Assembly: GCA_027623555.1 (NCBI GenBank)
Contig: JAQBSZ010000028.1
Location: 1-49,018 of the forward strand
DNA: 49,018 nucleotides
From: Pseudomonadota bacterium
Lineage (GTDB): Bacteria; Pseudomonadota; Gammaproteobacteria; Pseudomonadales; Pseudohongiellaceae
Reading direction: 5' to 3'
Of this stretch, positions 16,496-28,065 are shown one piece after another. Positions within the stretch are counted from its first letter, which is position 1; every line of letters begins with the position of its first letter. The position numbers and the translations under genes were made by a program. The notes below the pieces were generated by a model, which was not told the DNA's origin, did no database searches, and saw only the letters and a program-made list of their open reading frames with translations.

Positions 16496-16555
16496 GGTAA
16501 GAATTTGCAGTTAAGGACACAAAGTATCACGAAATTTGACTCAAGCTAAGCATTT

Positions 16556-17743
16556 TTATTGGGTTCTGGAGATTCGGTAATTCAGTTCAAGCCCAGCATA
16601 ACCGTAGGGGATTTCTGAAAAAGCACCGCTCAAGGCATTGTTGTAGTGGGGTAGTTCACCGACGAATTGATTCGAATACAAACTCCCCGTGAGGCTTACA
16701 TTCAGCCGTGGTGTGAGCCAATAACCAAGGCGTGCACTGAAGGTATGGTTGCGGCTGGCACCAGATTCTGAGGCTGAATTCAAAAAACCGGGTAATCCAA
16801 CGGGTGGCGTTTGTGGGAATCTTTCAAAACTGCTGTCACGAATACTGACGAATTCATAGCTGGCAGCGACAGAGAGCCTTGGCGTTATCTGGGTATTCAG
16901 GCTGGCACCCAAAAGCAGATAAGTTTCCTCACTGTTGAAACTCTGCTCAAACAACCGTCTTATGGTCGCGTTCAGGACATCCGTGGTCAGTGCAGATGTC
17001 GATTTGCTCTGGCCATAGCCAGCCCAGATTGATGCAACCGCATAATCTTGCAACGCCCAGCTCGTAATTACGCGGGCTGTCCAGCCTTCATCCTCAAGGT
17101 CAGAGACGGCAAATGTCTGGGGGTTCAGAAAATAGATCGTGAAATTGCTATAACGAACTTCATCGAGCAGGGCTGCAAAATCGTCGCTGCTGTTCTTGAA
17201 GGCCGCTACCTCCAGGGAGGCCGCCGTGCGTCGGTTATTGGGATTTAACAGGTTGGCTTCATAAAAAGTCCATTTGAAGCCGGCAGACTCCATCTTAGTG
17301 TCCAGTGAGGTATCAATATCGATAAGGTTTATGCTGGCAATGGGGCCCAAATCAACGGTCAGGGAATGCTGCTGCCGTTTATAGAAGACTGAGAACTCCT
17401 CCAATACCCCGTAATGCAGCTCCAGTTTCTCCCCACTCAGATCGCCGCTGTCTCCAACCAATCGGCTGTTATTCGCCAGCAGATCATCGCGGAAACTGAA
17501 TACATCGAGCGTGTCGTTGACAGCCAGTCCAGCCAGGCTGATTTCGAGATCGCCCCGGGTCGTCGTGTAAGCGGAGTTATTGGAGCTGTTTATCCAGCCG
17601 AGAGGGGTATCAGCGCTCGTCGCTTGCGAGACTAGCAACAACGCCATACCGCTAAGCGTGAGCATTTTTCGAGCAGCCAATGAATAAACCCGAACTCCTG
17701 TTTGATCGTGACAAATGCCGAAATTTTTCCGTGAATTTTGCAC
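16556..17743 (-). CDS. Outer-membrane beta-barrel-like protein of unknown function
   Basis: A 395-aa protein with a cleavable signal (LTLSGMALLLVSQATSA then DTPLGW). Alternating hydrophobic/aromatic strands follow through the whole length, and a final strand GYAGLELNYRISRTQ resembles a barrel end, although the last residue is not the usual Phe. Repeated strand pairs (ISLAGLAVNDTLDVFSF, LSVAASYEFVSIRDSS, RLNVSLTGSLYSNQF) suggest a porin-like or channel protein. Two starts are possible: GTG 17743 with AGGGA 5 nt upstream, giving a long n-region, or ATG 17665 with a standard-length signal but a weak ribosome-binding site. I do not recognise a specific family. It is divergent from smc, with 268 bp between them. 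Confidence 0.7.
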   Translation of the reverse strand: MQNSRKNFGICHDQTGVRVYSLAARKMLTLSGMALLLVSQATSADTPLGWINSSNNSAYTTTRGDLEISLAGLAVNDTLDVFSFRDDLLANNSRLVGDSGDLSGEKLELHYGVLEEFSVFYKRQQHSLTVDLGPIASINLIDIDTSLDTKMESAGFKWTFYEANLLNPNNRRTAASLEVAAFKNSSDDFAALLDEVRYSNFTIYFLNPQTFAVSDLEDEGWTARVITSWALQDYAVASIWAGYGQSKSTSALTTDVLNATIRRLFEQSFNSEETYLLLGASLNTQITPRLSVAASYEFVSIRDSSFERFPQTPPVGLPGFLNSASESGASRNHTFSARLGYWLTPRLNVSLTGSLYSNQFVGELPHYNNALSGAFSEIPYGYAGLELNYRISRTQ

Positions 17744-18011
17744 TATTTTCCCTGGGCAGATGACCCACCCGTTGCGGATTTCAGTCGAGTTCCAAAGCCG
17801 TGTTATCGGTGCGGAAATTCTATCACTTGAAGACTATTCTTTTCTCAGACTTGGCCGACTTAAAGTATTATTGCTCGATCAATTCATTTAAAATCGCGTG
17901 CACTTAAAACGTCGAAATTGTTGCTGCGTGCCTCTGCCGCTCACCTGCTGGCAGGACCATTGGCCGTAACATTCGCATTTTGCAGTAAGTATCCGCCACC
18001 CAGAGTCATTC

Positions 18012-21000
18012 ATGCGCCTGAAGTGTATTAAATTAGCCGGCTTCAAATCCTTTGTAGATCCTACCACCATTAACTACCCCTCGAATTTGTGCGCCGTCGT
18101 TGGTCCCAATGGCTGCGGCAAGTCCAATGTCATCGATGCTGTGCGTTGGGTGATGGGGGAGAGCTCCGCCAAGAACCTGCGTGGCGAGCACATGACCGAT
18201 GTGATCTTCAATGGCTCCAGCGCCCGGAAACCGGTGGGTCAGGCCAGTGTGGAGCTGGTCTTCGACAACCATGACAAGAAGTTTACTGGCGAATACGCCA
18301 ATTTTGCCGAGGTGTCGATCAAGCGCAAGGTAGACCGGGAAGGGCTGTCTACCTACTCCCTCAATGGTACCAAGTGCCGACGCCGCGATATTACCGACAT
18401 CTTCCTCGGTACCGGCCTTGGCGCTCGCAGCTACTCAATCATCGAACAGGGCATGGTGTCCCGCCTGATTGAATCCAAGCCGGAAGAGCTCAGGGTCTAC
18501 ATAGAAGAGGCCGCGGGTATCTCCAAGTACAAGGAACGCCGCAAGGAGACCGAGAGTCGCATCAAGCGCACCCGCGAAAACCTTGCCAGGCTGGCCGATA
18601 TTCGCGATGAACTGGAGCGCCAGCTGCAGCATCTCAAGCGGCAATCGGTCGCCGCTGAAAGATACTCTGAATTGAAGCAGCAGGAGCGGCAGACCTCGGC
18701 CAACCTGAATGCCCTGCGTTGGCGGATCCTCGATGAAGAAATCCGCGGCAATCAGGAGACTATCACGGCTCTTGAACTCGACATCGAAGCGACCACCGCC
18801 GAGCAGCGGGCAATCGATGCCAGGGTGGAACAACACCTGTCAGACAATACCGACCTCACCGATGCGCTGGGTGAAGTGCAGGCCCGCTTTTACAGTCTCG
18901 GCAATGATATAGCCCGCATCGAACAATCCATCGAACATCACATCGAGCGTGTCGATCAACTCAAGCTCGACCTTGGGGAAACGGAAGAAGGCTGGACCCA
19001 GACGCGGGAAGAGCTGGACATCGATTTAAAGAAGATCACCCAACTGGATGCCGAGTTGAAATCCATTTCACCAGACCTGCAAGCGGCACAGTCAAACGAG
19101 ATCGAATCCTCCCGGGATTTAGCTGAAGCAGAACTGGCGCTGCAGAAATGGCAGAAGGAGTGGGACGAATTCAATCAACGTGCTGAGGAACCCCGCCAGA
19201 CAGCGGAAGTGGAACAATCCCGAATCCAGCAGTTGGAAAGCATCGTTGAACGTGGCCTGGAGCGCAAACAGAGGCTCGAGCATGAGCAGAGAACACTGGA
19301 GCAGCCCCCGGAAGATGCCGGCCTGGACCAGGTAAAAGAAGAAATCAGTGTCCAGGCAGCGAGTATTGCAGAACTGCAGGCTAAAAACAGCGATTTGGGA
19401 AGTCAGATCGAAGAGCACCGCCAAGCGCTGAATATCGGCCTGGAAGAACTGGATGCCGTTCGCGGCGAATTACAGACTGCCAAGGGCAGGCAGGCGTCGC
19501 TGGAAGCACTGCAGCAGGCGGCGCTGGGCCAAGATAACCAGGCGCTCAATAGCTGGTTGCGAGACAGGGGACTGGATAATCAGCTGCGTCTGGGCGAGAG
19601 TTTGAAGATTGCGCCGGGCTGGGAATTGGCCGTCGAAGCGGTTCTGGGCGAATCGTTGCAGGGCATCTGCATCGAAGGCCTGGATAACGTGGATAAGCTG
19701 CTGGCTGAGTTACCGCAGGGTAAATTGTCGTTGATCGATGTCTCGGCTGGGTCGAAGGGCAACTCCCTACCGCAAAACTCCCTCACACCTCTGGCTAGCA
19801 AAGTCAGCAGTGACTGGGACATCTCCGGCTTGTTAGAGGGCATTTATGTGGCTGAGGGACTGCCCCAGGCTATCGCCGCCAGAGGTCAACTGAATCACCG
19901 GGAATCTATCATCACCACGGCAGGGGTCTGGCTCGGCAGAACCTGGGTCCAGGTGCGGACGACCAGCGCTCAGGATTCCATTGTCGAACGCCGCGGATTG
20001 ATTGGTGATTTATTTCGAAATATCAAAGCATTAAACGAAAAATCTAATAGTATGCTACAACAAAGGGATAGTCTCCGGGTTAGCCTGAACTCTGACGAGG
20101 TGCGGCGGGAAGAACTCCAGCAGGAGCTTGCCAACCGAGCTCAGAACCTGGGGGAATTGAAATCTACCCTGAGCGCACATCTGGCCAAAATAGAAGAGGC
20201 GGCGAACCGTAAGCAGCGTATCGAGCATGAGTTGGAAGAACTGGGCAGGCAATTGGATCTGGAAGAGCAAAATACTGCCCAGGCCAGAGCGCGCCTGCAG
20301 ACGGCGCTAGACGCCATGGCCGCGGATGTTGGTCGCCGCGAAGAACTCGGAGCAGCTCGGGAAACGGCACAGAGTTCTCTGCAACAAATTAGAGAAAAAT
20401 CAAGAAATGACAAAGACTTAGCGCACGAACTTGCACTAAAACAACAATCTGTCCAGGCGCAATTGCAGTCTACCAGAGAAACTATGGATCGGATGGCGAG
20501 CCAGGTGCAGCGTGCCAAGGAACGCATCGAGTCCCTGACTTCCCAGATTGAAGAGTCGGATACGCCCCTGGAAACCATGCGTACAGACCTGGAGGCCCTC
20601 CTCGGGCAGCGTCTTGAGGTGGAGAAAGAGCTTGGAATTGCCAAGTCGCGGGTTGATGAGAATGAACACAAGATTCGGCGCCTGGAACTGGATCGCAACG
20701 AGATTCAGGAGCGCCTGAACCAGGTGCGGGAATCGCTGATGCAGAAGCGGCTGAAGCGAGAAGGATCGTCTGTCAAGCGGGATGGGCTGCTTGAGCAACT
20801 GCAGGGAGCGAAATTCGATCTGCAGACGGTACTGGATCACCTCCCCGAAGGGCTGGAAACGCTGGAGTGTGAGCAGGAACTGGAAAAATTGGGCAATCGA
20901 ATCCAGCGCCTGGGACCGATCAATCTGGCGGCAATCGATGAATATCAGCAGCAGTCTGAACGCAAGGTCTATCTGGATAGGCAAAATGAAGATCTTGAGA

Positions 21001-21524
21001 AAGCCCTGAATACCCTGCAGAACGCCATTCGCAAGATCGACAAGGAAACCCGCTCTCGTTTCAAGGATACCTTTGACAAGATCAATACGGGGCTCCAGAA
21101 CCTGTTTCCCCGTATATTTGGCGGGGGGCACGCCTATCTGGAAATGACCGGTGATGATTTGCTGGATACCGGCGTCACCATCATGGCCAGGCCCCCTGGC
21201 AAGCGCAATAGCACCATTCACTTACTGTCAGGGGGTGAGAAGGCGATGACGGCGATTGCCCTGGTATTCTCGATCTTCCACCTCAATCCTTCCCCATTCT
21301 GTATGCTGGACGAGGTGGATGCCCCATTAGACGACGCCAATGTCGAGCGTTACGCCAAACTGGTCAAGGAAATGGCAGAGTACGTACAGTTCATCTTCAT
21401 AACCCACAACAAGATCACCATGGAAATGGCGAAGCAGCTATTAGGAGTAACGATGTATGAAGCTGGTGTCTCTCGCATCGTCGCTGTCGATATCGACGAA
21501 GCGGCCGAAATGGCAGCCATGTAA
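18012..21524 (+). CDS. smc: Chromosome segregation/condensin protein SMC
   Basis: The ATPase core of the SMC-ScpAB condensin, which compacts and segregates the chromosome. It has the normal length, 1170 aa. The N-terminal head holds Walker A GPNGCGKS (31-38). Long heptad-rich coiled coils flank a central hinge at about 500-670. The C-terminal head carries the ABC signature LLSGGEKAMTAIAL (from about 1071), Walker B FCMLDEVDAP (about 1096-1105) and the THNK switch (1131-1134). SMC in place of MukBEF points away from enterobacteria. It is followed by zipA and ligA as in pseudomonads. The ribosome-binding site before ATG 18012 is weak. Confidence 0.98.
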   Translation: MRLKCIKLAGFKSFVDPTTINYPSNLCAVVGPNGCGKSNVIDAVRWVMGESSAKNLRGEHMTDVIFNGSSARKPVGQASVELVFDNHDKKFTGEYANFAEVSIKRKVDREGLSTYSLNGTKCRRRDITDIFLGTGLGARSYSIIEQGMVSRLIESKPEELRVYIEEAAGISKYKERRKETESRIKRTRENLARLADIRDELERQLQHLKRQSVAAERYSELKQQERQTSANLNALRWRILDEEIRGNQETITALELDIEATTAEQRAIDARVEQHLSDNTDLTDALGEVQARFYSLGNDIARIEQSIEHHIERVDQLKLDLGETEEGWTQTREELDIDLKKITQLDAELKSISPDLQAAQSNEIESSRDLAEAELALQKWQKEWDEFNQRAEEPRQTAEVEQSRIQQLESIVERGLERKQRLEHEQRTLEQPPEDAGLDQVKEEISVQAASIAELQAKNSDLGSQIEEHRQALNIGLEELDAVRGELQTAKGRQASLEALQQAALGQDNQALNSWLRDRGLDNQLRLGESLKIAPGWELAVEAVLGESLQGICIEGLDNVDKLLAELPQGKLSLIDVSAGSKGNSLPQNSLTPLASKVSSDWDISGLLEGIYVAEGLPQAIAARGQLNHRESIITTAGVWLGRTWVQVRTTSAQDSIVERRGLIGDLFRNIKALNEKSNSMLQQRDSLRVSLNSDEVRREELQQELANRAQNLGELKSTLSAHLAKIEEAANRKQRIEHELEELGRQLDLEEQNTAQARARLQTALDAMAADVGRREELGAARETAQSSLQQIREKSRNDKDLAHELALKQQSVQAQLQSTRETMDRMASQVQRAKERIESLTSQIEESDTPLETMRTDLEALLGQRLEVEKELGIAKSRVDENEHKIRRLELDRNEIQERLNQVRESLMQKRLKREGSSVKRDGLLEQLQGAKFDLQTVLDHLPEGLETLECEQELEKLGNRIQRLGPINLAAIDEYQQQSERKVYLDRQNEDLEKALNTLQNAIRKIDKETRSRFKDTFDKINTGLQNLFPRIFGGGHAYLEMTGDDLLDTGVTIMARPPGKRNSTIHLLSGGEKAMTAIALVFSIFHLNPSPFCMLDEVDAPLDDANVERYAKLVKEMAEYVQFIFITHNKITMEMAKQLLGVTMYEAGVSRIVAVDIDEAAEMAAM

Positions 21525-21663
21525 TCTGAAAATCCAGTTTCTTTCCTGAATAGCCCGCAAAATAGCCCGTTTCCGCGCTAAAGAAAATGCGGTAACTGTA
21601 AGATAATATTAAAAATTTTAACGAATTGAGCGCGCCTTCAAGCGAACTCTTAGTTGACTCTCT

Positions 21664-23325
21664 ATGAACCCACGTGAACTCGTCATCTTGCTGCTGGGAT
21701 TCGCGATCATCGCAGTGATCTTGCGCGGTCTCTACGTGGCGCTCCAGGCGCGCCACGGACAGATAAGGCTGGCGATTGACAAGAATATTCCCAGGGACAT
21801 TGATCTCGAAGCGCTCGAAATGGCGGAATTGCCTGGCGGGGGAGCCCGTGTAGTGGCACGGTCCCTGGCTGAGGTCAATTCGCAAAATACCGCAATTGAT
21901 GCGGCCACCAGGCGCGCGGAGAAACTGAATCTCGGTGATAGTGATCAGCCTGAGGTCATACCCTTGTTAATGGATGCCGTTGAACTCTCATTGCAGCCTG
22001 GAAGAGGGGAAACTACGTCGGTCCCTGCAGCGTCAGCTAAAGAATCAGGGATATTTGCCAGGGATGCCGACGAATCAAGTCAGGGTGACAGCGATGAAGA
22101 TCCAGATTCGGTTCTGTTCGATTATGAGAATCATGGCCTGACAGACAGAGAGATTGCTGTGAGTAGTTTTGAAGACGATTGGGAGGATGCATGGGAAGAA
22201 GGCGAAGAAGGCGAAGAAGGCGAAGAGCTGACTGCAGTCGGCGTTGATGATGAAGACTTGGATGAGTATGGGGAGAGTGCAAACTATCGGGGCACTAGCA
22301 GACGGCTGGCAGAGGACCGAATGGCCTCGGTAATGCCGGATTACCCAGCAGAGAACAACGCCGAAAATGCTGCTGACAATTTTTGTGATGACGAACTCAA
22401 TCAAGAACATGACGAAGGCGACGCAGATGATGATTATGGCGATGGCGAAGAGGATAGAACAGAGCCTTCCTTGAATGCTGATTCACAGTTCGATAGCGGC
22501 TGGGACCAGTTCTCAATGACTGCAGGGGAACGGATTGGCTTCAACACCGCAGATCCTGCGGGTGGACCTCGGGAAATGCAGCAGAAGGCCGAACAGAAAG
22601 CCCAGCGGGCAGTCCACCTAGAAGCATTGCAAGATGAATACCAGGACGAACTCTTTGATGAGCCTGAAGAAAAAGAGCGGGATAAACCGCAGCGACGATC
22701 CCTGTTCGCGGCGTTTTCCCGCAAGCGGGAGCTTCCGCCCGAGCAGTCGGTTGAATCCGCCCGACAGGATGCATCAGTAGTTCGCATCGAAGACAATGCA
22801 ATGAAACAAGAAGCGAAACAGGAGGGGAAACGGGAAGAATCTTTCGCGACTGAGGCTGCCCCTCCACGAGAAATGCCTACTCAACCATCGGAAGTTATCG
22901 TCATCAATGTCATGGCCAAAGCCGGGCGTTCATTTTCAGGCGATGACCTGATGCAGGTGCTTATTACTGCAGGTCTGAAGTTTGGTGAGATGAATATCTT
23001 TCACAAGCGTTATGGGAATGACAGCAGAGCGCCAGTGATATTTAGCGTCGCCAATGTGCTCAATCCAGGGACTTTCGATCTGAACAATATGGAGAATTTC
23101 AGCACACTCGGCATCAGCCTGTTCCTGGCAATGCCTGCCGCAATCCATAACATGGATGCATTCGAACAAATGCTGGCTGTCGCTCAGCGAGTTCGTGGCG
23201 CACTTGACGGTGAGCTGAGAGACGATCATCGTAATGTCATGACTGCGCAAACCATTGAGCACTACCGTCAACGCATCAGTGATTTTGAGTTACGCCGACT
23301 TAAATCTGTCGGTAGCCGCGGCTAA
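21664..23325 (+). CDS. zipA: Cell division protein ZipA
   Basis: Tethers FtsZ to the inner membrane at the division site. Residues about 6-27 form the N-terminal membrane anchor (LVILLLGFAIIAVILRGLYVAL) with the short periplasmic N-terminus typical of ZipA. The C-terminal FtsZ-binding domain runs from about 415 to 550 (VIVINVMAKAGRSFSGDDLM, LKFGEMNIFHKR, FSVANVLNPGTFDLNNM, TLGISLFLAMP). The linker is unusually long and acidic, rich in D/E and including a GEEGEEGEE repeat; E. coli ZipA is 328 aa against 553 aa here. It lies 139 bp after smc and 15 bp before ligA, so zipA and ligA are probably co-transcribed. Confidence 0.95.
   Translation: MNPRELVILLLGFAIIAVILRGLYVALQARHGQIRLAIDKNIPRDIDLEALEMAELPGGGARVVARSLAEVNSQNTAIDAATRRAEKLNLGDSDQPEVIPLLMDAVELSLQPGRGETTSVPAASAKESGIFARDADESSQGDSDEDPDSVLFDYENHGLTDREIAVSSFEDDWEDAWEEGEEGEEGEELTAVGVDDEDLDEYGESANYRGTSRRLAEDRMASVMPDYPAENNAENAADNFCDDELNQEHDEGDADDDYGDGEEDRTEPSLNADSQFDSGWDQFSMTAGERIGFNTADPAGGPREMQQKAEQKAQRAVHLEALQDEYQDELFDEPEEKERDKPQRRSLFAAFSRKRELPPEQSVESARQDASVVRIEDNAMKQEAKQEGKREESFATEAAPPREMPTQPSEVIVINVMAKAGRSFSGDDLMQVLITAGLKFGEMNIFHKRYGNDSRAPVIFSVANVLNPGTFDLNNMENFSTLGISLFLAMPAAIHNMDAFEQMLAVAQRVRGALDGELRDDHRNVMTAQTIEHYRQRISDFELRRLKSVGSRG
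22195..22227 (+). repeat. 9-bp microsatellite in the zipA linker
   Basis: Three perfect GAAGAAGGC units plus a partial fourth encode the acidic repeat in the ZipA linker. The unit is a multiple of 3, so copy-number change would lengthen or shorten the linker without breaking the frame. Confidence 0.9.
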
Positions 23326-23334
23326 GCACACTAA

Positions 23335-25365
<2,031 letters not shown>

Positions 25366-25480
25366 GGTCGAGAGCAGTCAGGAGGTAGAGGCGCGCTTAA
25401 GTAAAAAAACCAAAATACCAAGAGCCGAGCAGGATTCAATACCTTACGAATACCCCACAGTGGTAAAGGGAGAGAACACA

Positions 25481-26101
25481 GTGAAGCGATTACTTCGAAA
25501 CCTGGTATTCAGTGGGCTGTCAGGTGCTCTGACTGTGGCCTGCGCAGCAACCCAGCCGCGCAATATCGCCGATGTCTGTGACATATTTGAAGATCGCCGC
25601 TCGTGGTATCGGGCAGCGAAGAGTTCTGAGCGGCGCTGGGGTATCCCTATTGAGGTCAATATGGCCTTTATCTACCAGGAGTCCAGTTTTCAGGCCAGGG
25701 CCAAGCCGGAGCGCACCCGCTTACTCTGGATATTTCCCGGCCCTCGACCGTCATCTGCCTTTGGCTACGCCCAGGCCCTGGACAGCACCTGGGATGACTA
25801 TGTGGTTGCCGCAAATAATAAAGGCGCGTCACGGAGAAATTTCGATGATGCCATCGACTTCGTTGCCTGGTATAACGCCAACTCCAATCGCATCAGCAAA
25901 ATCGAACGCCGTGATGCCAGGAATCTCTACTATGCCTATCACGAGGGTAATGGTGGGTATCAGCGAGGAACCTACCGCGGGAAGCAATGGCTAGTCGATG
26001 CCGCAAACCGGGTTCAATCAAACTCCCAGCGATTTTCATCTCAGCTGGCTCAATGTCGACGCGAATTAGACAAGAATTGGTTTCAGCGTCTTATTTCCTA
26101 G
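25481..26101 (+). CDS. Lipoprotein with lytic transglycosylase SLT domain
   Basis: Predicted outer-membrane lipoprotein that cleaves peptidoglycan glycan strands. The start chosen is GTG 25481, because a strong ribosome-binding site (AAGGGAGAGA, 25466-25475) lies just upstream; an earlier GTG at 25460 lacks one and spoils the signal peptide. The signal peptide MKRLLRNLVFSGLSGALTVAC ends in a lipobox with Cys21. The SLT-type fold follows, with catalytic Glu67 in IYQESSF, AFGYAQALDSTWDDY and a conserved WYNANS/YYAYHEGNGGY pair. It resembles the SLT-domain lipoproteins of pseudomonads. The ribosome-binding site is complementary to the CU-rich stretch of the putative small RNA at 33028-33125. Confidence 0.85.
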   Translation: MKRLLRNLVFSGLSGALTVACAATQPRNIADVCDIFEDRRSWYRAAKSSERRWGIPIEVNMAFIYQESSFQARAKPERTRLLWIFPGPRPSSAFGYAQALDSTWDDYVVAANNKGASRRNFDDAIDFVAWYNANSNRISKIERRDARNLYYAYHEGNGGYQRGTYRGKQWLVDAANRVQSNSQRFSSQLAQCRRELDKNWFQRLIS

Positions 26102-26196
26102 TAAACTTGCAAACCTTGCGATCCTGGCAAGCGCTCTGAATGCATTCGCAGTGCAGATTCGAATACTCTTAGTTGGTAAATTTTAGGCAGGCATTC

Positions 26197-26979
26197 ATGA
26201 GTTGGTGGGGCAAAATAGTAGGTGGAACATTCGGCTTCATGATGGGCGGGCCGCTGGGTGCGATACTGGGTGCTGCACTGGGCGACTATTTCGATGGCGG
26301 ACTGGACGGAATCAAGCTGGATGATTCGCTGGGCCTGGGAGCGACTGAACGAGTCCAGTCAGTATTCTTCACGACAACGTTTGCCTTGATGGGATATATC
26401 GCAAAATCGGATGGCAAGGTCAGCAATCAAGAAATAGGTATGGCTGAGCAGGTCATGCAGCAGATGCGTTTGAATTCTCAGCAACGCTCTGTGGCGATCA
26501 ACCTGTTTAATGAAGGAAAAAAACCCGGCTTTCCTGTGCACGAAGTGCTGGCACAGTTCAAACGGGAGAGCCACCGGCGCCGCAACCTGGTGCAGATGTT
26601 TCTGGAAATCATCGTAGCGACAGCCCTTGCCGATGGACGACTCGATACGCAAGAGCAGGGCAGGCTGGAAAGCATCGCCAGAGATTTAGGCTATACCCGA
26701 ATACAATTTACGGCCTTGTTGAGTCGTCTGACCGGTCAGGCGCATTTCATCGATCAGACATCTGTTGCAGACAAGTTGACTGCGGCATACGAACTACTGG
26801 GAGTAAATTCGGAAGCGGATTTTGATGCAGTGAAAAAAGCCTACCGTAAGCAGATGAGCCAACATCACCCGGACAAGTTGGTTTCCAAAGGTATGCCAGA
26901 AGAGATGCTGGAGATTGCGACCAGAAAGACCCAGGAAATCAAGGCAGCCTACGAGCTGATCAAGTCTCAGCGCCGCTGA
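26197..26979 (+). CDS. djlA: Membrane-anchored DnaJ co-chaperone DjlA
   Basis: Stimulates DnaK at the inner membrane and in E. coli is linked to envelope stress signalling. The start is ATG 26197 (MSWWGKIVGG) with AGGCAGG upstream; the frame is open to 26173 but that extension has no family support. Residues about 7-32 are a glycine-rich membrane segment (FGFMMGGPLGAILGAALGDY), about 50-185 are a TerB-like helical domain, and about 195-260 are the J domain with the HPD triad at 224-226. Length 260 aa is typical. Its stop lies 6 bp from the stop of the convergent korB gene, leaving no room for a separate terminator. Confidence 0.93.
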   Translation: MSWWGKIVGGTFGFMMGGPLGAILGAALGDYFDGGLDGIKLDDSLGLGATERVQSVFFTTTFALMGYIAKSDGKVSNQEIGMAEQVMQQMRLNSQQRSVAINLFNEGKKPGFPVHEVLAQFKRESHRRRNLVQMFLEIIVATALADGRLDTQEQGRLESIARDLGYTRIQFTALLSRLTGQAHFIDQTSVADKLTAAYELLGVNSEADFDAVKKAYRKQMSQHHPDKLVSKGMPEEMLEIATRKTQEIKAAYELIKSQRR

Positions 26980-26985
26980 ATGCTA

Positions 26986-28041
26986 CTAACAAAAAGTCTC
27001 GTTGATATCGTTGAGCACTTCATTACCGGGGCAGAGGTCATGGTTGCTCAGCATATTGAAAGGTTTGTCTACGGTATCTTGAAGTTCGTGAAGATCGGAT
27101 GTGGATTGGTTGATATACAGTAACCCGGTTGCGATCTTGCCCTGTTTTTTGTATTCATAGATGTGGTGTAGGGCATTTTCCTTATCATAGGGTTCGTAGT
27201 TATTGCCCGTCTTGTGCAGGTGGATGACCGAGCCATCGTGCAGCGTGATTTCCTTTTCTTTGCCTGCTGCGTATGAAGTGGAAATTTCCGTGCGCATTGG
27301 CACAAAATCAATTTCACTGAGAGCGACATAATTCTCCCAGGTGTTCTTGTAACCGTGAGTGGAAGCATCAGTGTTATTAAACATTACACAGGGAGAGACG
27401 ATGTCGATAAAGGCAAAACCTTTGTGAGTCAACCCTGCCTGGAGTAACGGAACTAGTTGCTGTTTGTCCCCGGAAAAGCTTCGAGCTACGAAACTGGCTC
27501 CGAGTTCAATGGCGAGTGTAGCAAGATCGATATTATCGTAAAGGCTCTCTTCGCCGGATTTCGTTCGCGAGCCGAGATCAGCGGTCGCCGACAACTGACC
27601 CTTGGTGAGCCCATAAGTGCCATTGTTTGCAACAATGTAGAGCATGTTCACGCGCCGCCGCACGATATGACAGAACTGTCCCAAGCCAATAGATGCAGTG
27701 TCACCATCGCCCGAGATACCAATGTAAGACAGCTCTTTGTTGGCAATGTTGGCTCCCGTAGCAACAGACGGCATGCGCCCGTGCACAGAATTGAAGCCAT
27801 GGGATTTGCTCAGGAAATAAGAAGGGATCTTGGAAGAGCAGCCGATGCCAGAAATTTTTGCGACCCGGTGTGGCTCGAGTGACATCTCGGCGGCAGCCTG
27901 TATGATTGCAGCGCTGATAGAGTCGTGGCCACAGCCACCACAGAGTGTGGTTAATGTGCCTTCGTAGTCTCTTCGGGTCAGACCAAGATCATTGGTCTTC
28001 AGCTGCGGGTGTTGAAATCTTGGTTTGCTGATATAGCTCAT
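26986..28041 (-). CDS. korB: 2-oxoacid:ferredoxin oxidoreductase, beta subunit
   Basis: The TPP- and Fe-S-binding subunit of a CoA-dependent 2-oxoacid oxidoreductase, which decarboxylates 2-oxoglutarate, pyruvate or a similar acid to the acyl-CoA with reduction of ferredoxin. Key signs: cysteines for a 4Fe-4S cluster in LCGGCGHDS, GIGCSSK and VSPCVMFNN, and the TPP motif GDGD (GISGDGDTASIGLGQFCHI) through VANNGTYGLTKGQ. It is the third gene of an operon, 24 bp after korA. The sequence cannot fix the substrate; the KorAB-type arrangement favours 2-oxoglutarate. Confidence 0.9.
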   Translation of the reverse strand: MSYISKPRFQHPQLKTNDLGLTRRDYEGTLTTLCGGCGHDSISAAIIQAAAEMSLEPHRVAKISGIGCSSKIPSYFLSKSHGFNSVHGRMPSVATGANIANKELSYIGISGDGDTASIGLGQFCHIVRRRVNMLYIVANNGTYGLTKGQLSATADLGSRTKSGEESLYDNIDLATLAIELGASFVARSFSGDKQQLVPLLQAGLTHKGFAFIDIVSPCVMFNNTDASTHGYKNTWENYVALSEIDFVPMRTEISTSYAAGKEKEITLHDGSVIHLHKTGNNYEPYDKENALHHIYEYKKQGKIATGLLYINQSTSDLHELQDTVDKPFNMLSNHDLCPGNEVLNDINETFC

Positions 28042-28065
28042 TCTTTAGTGCTCTATTAAAGCGAT

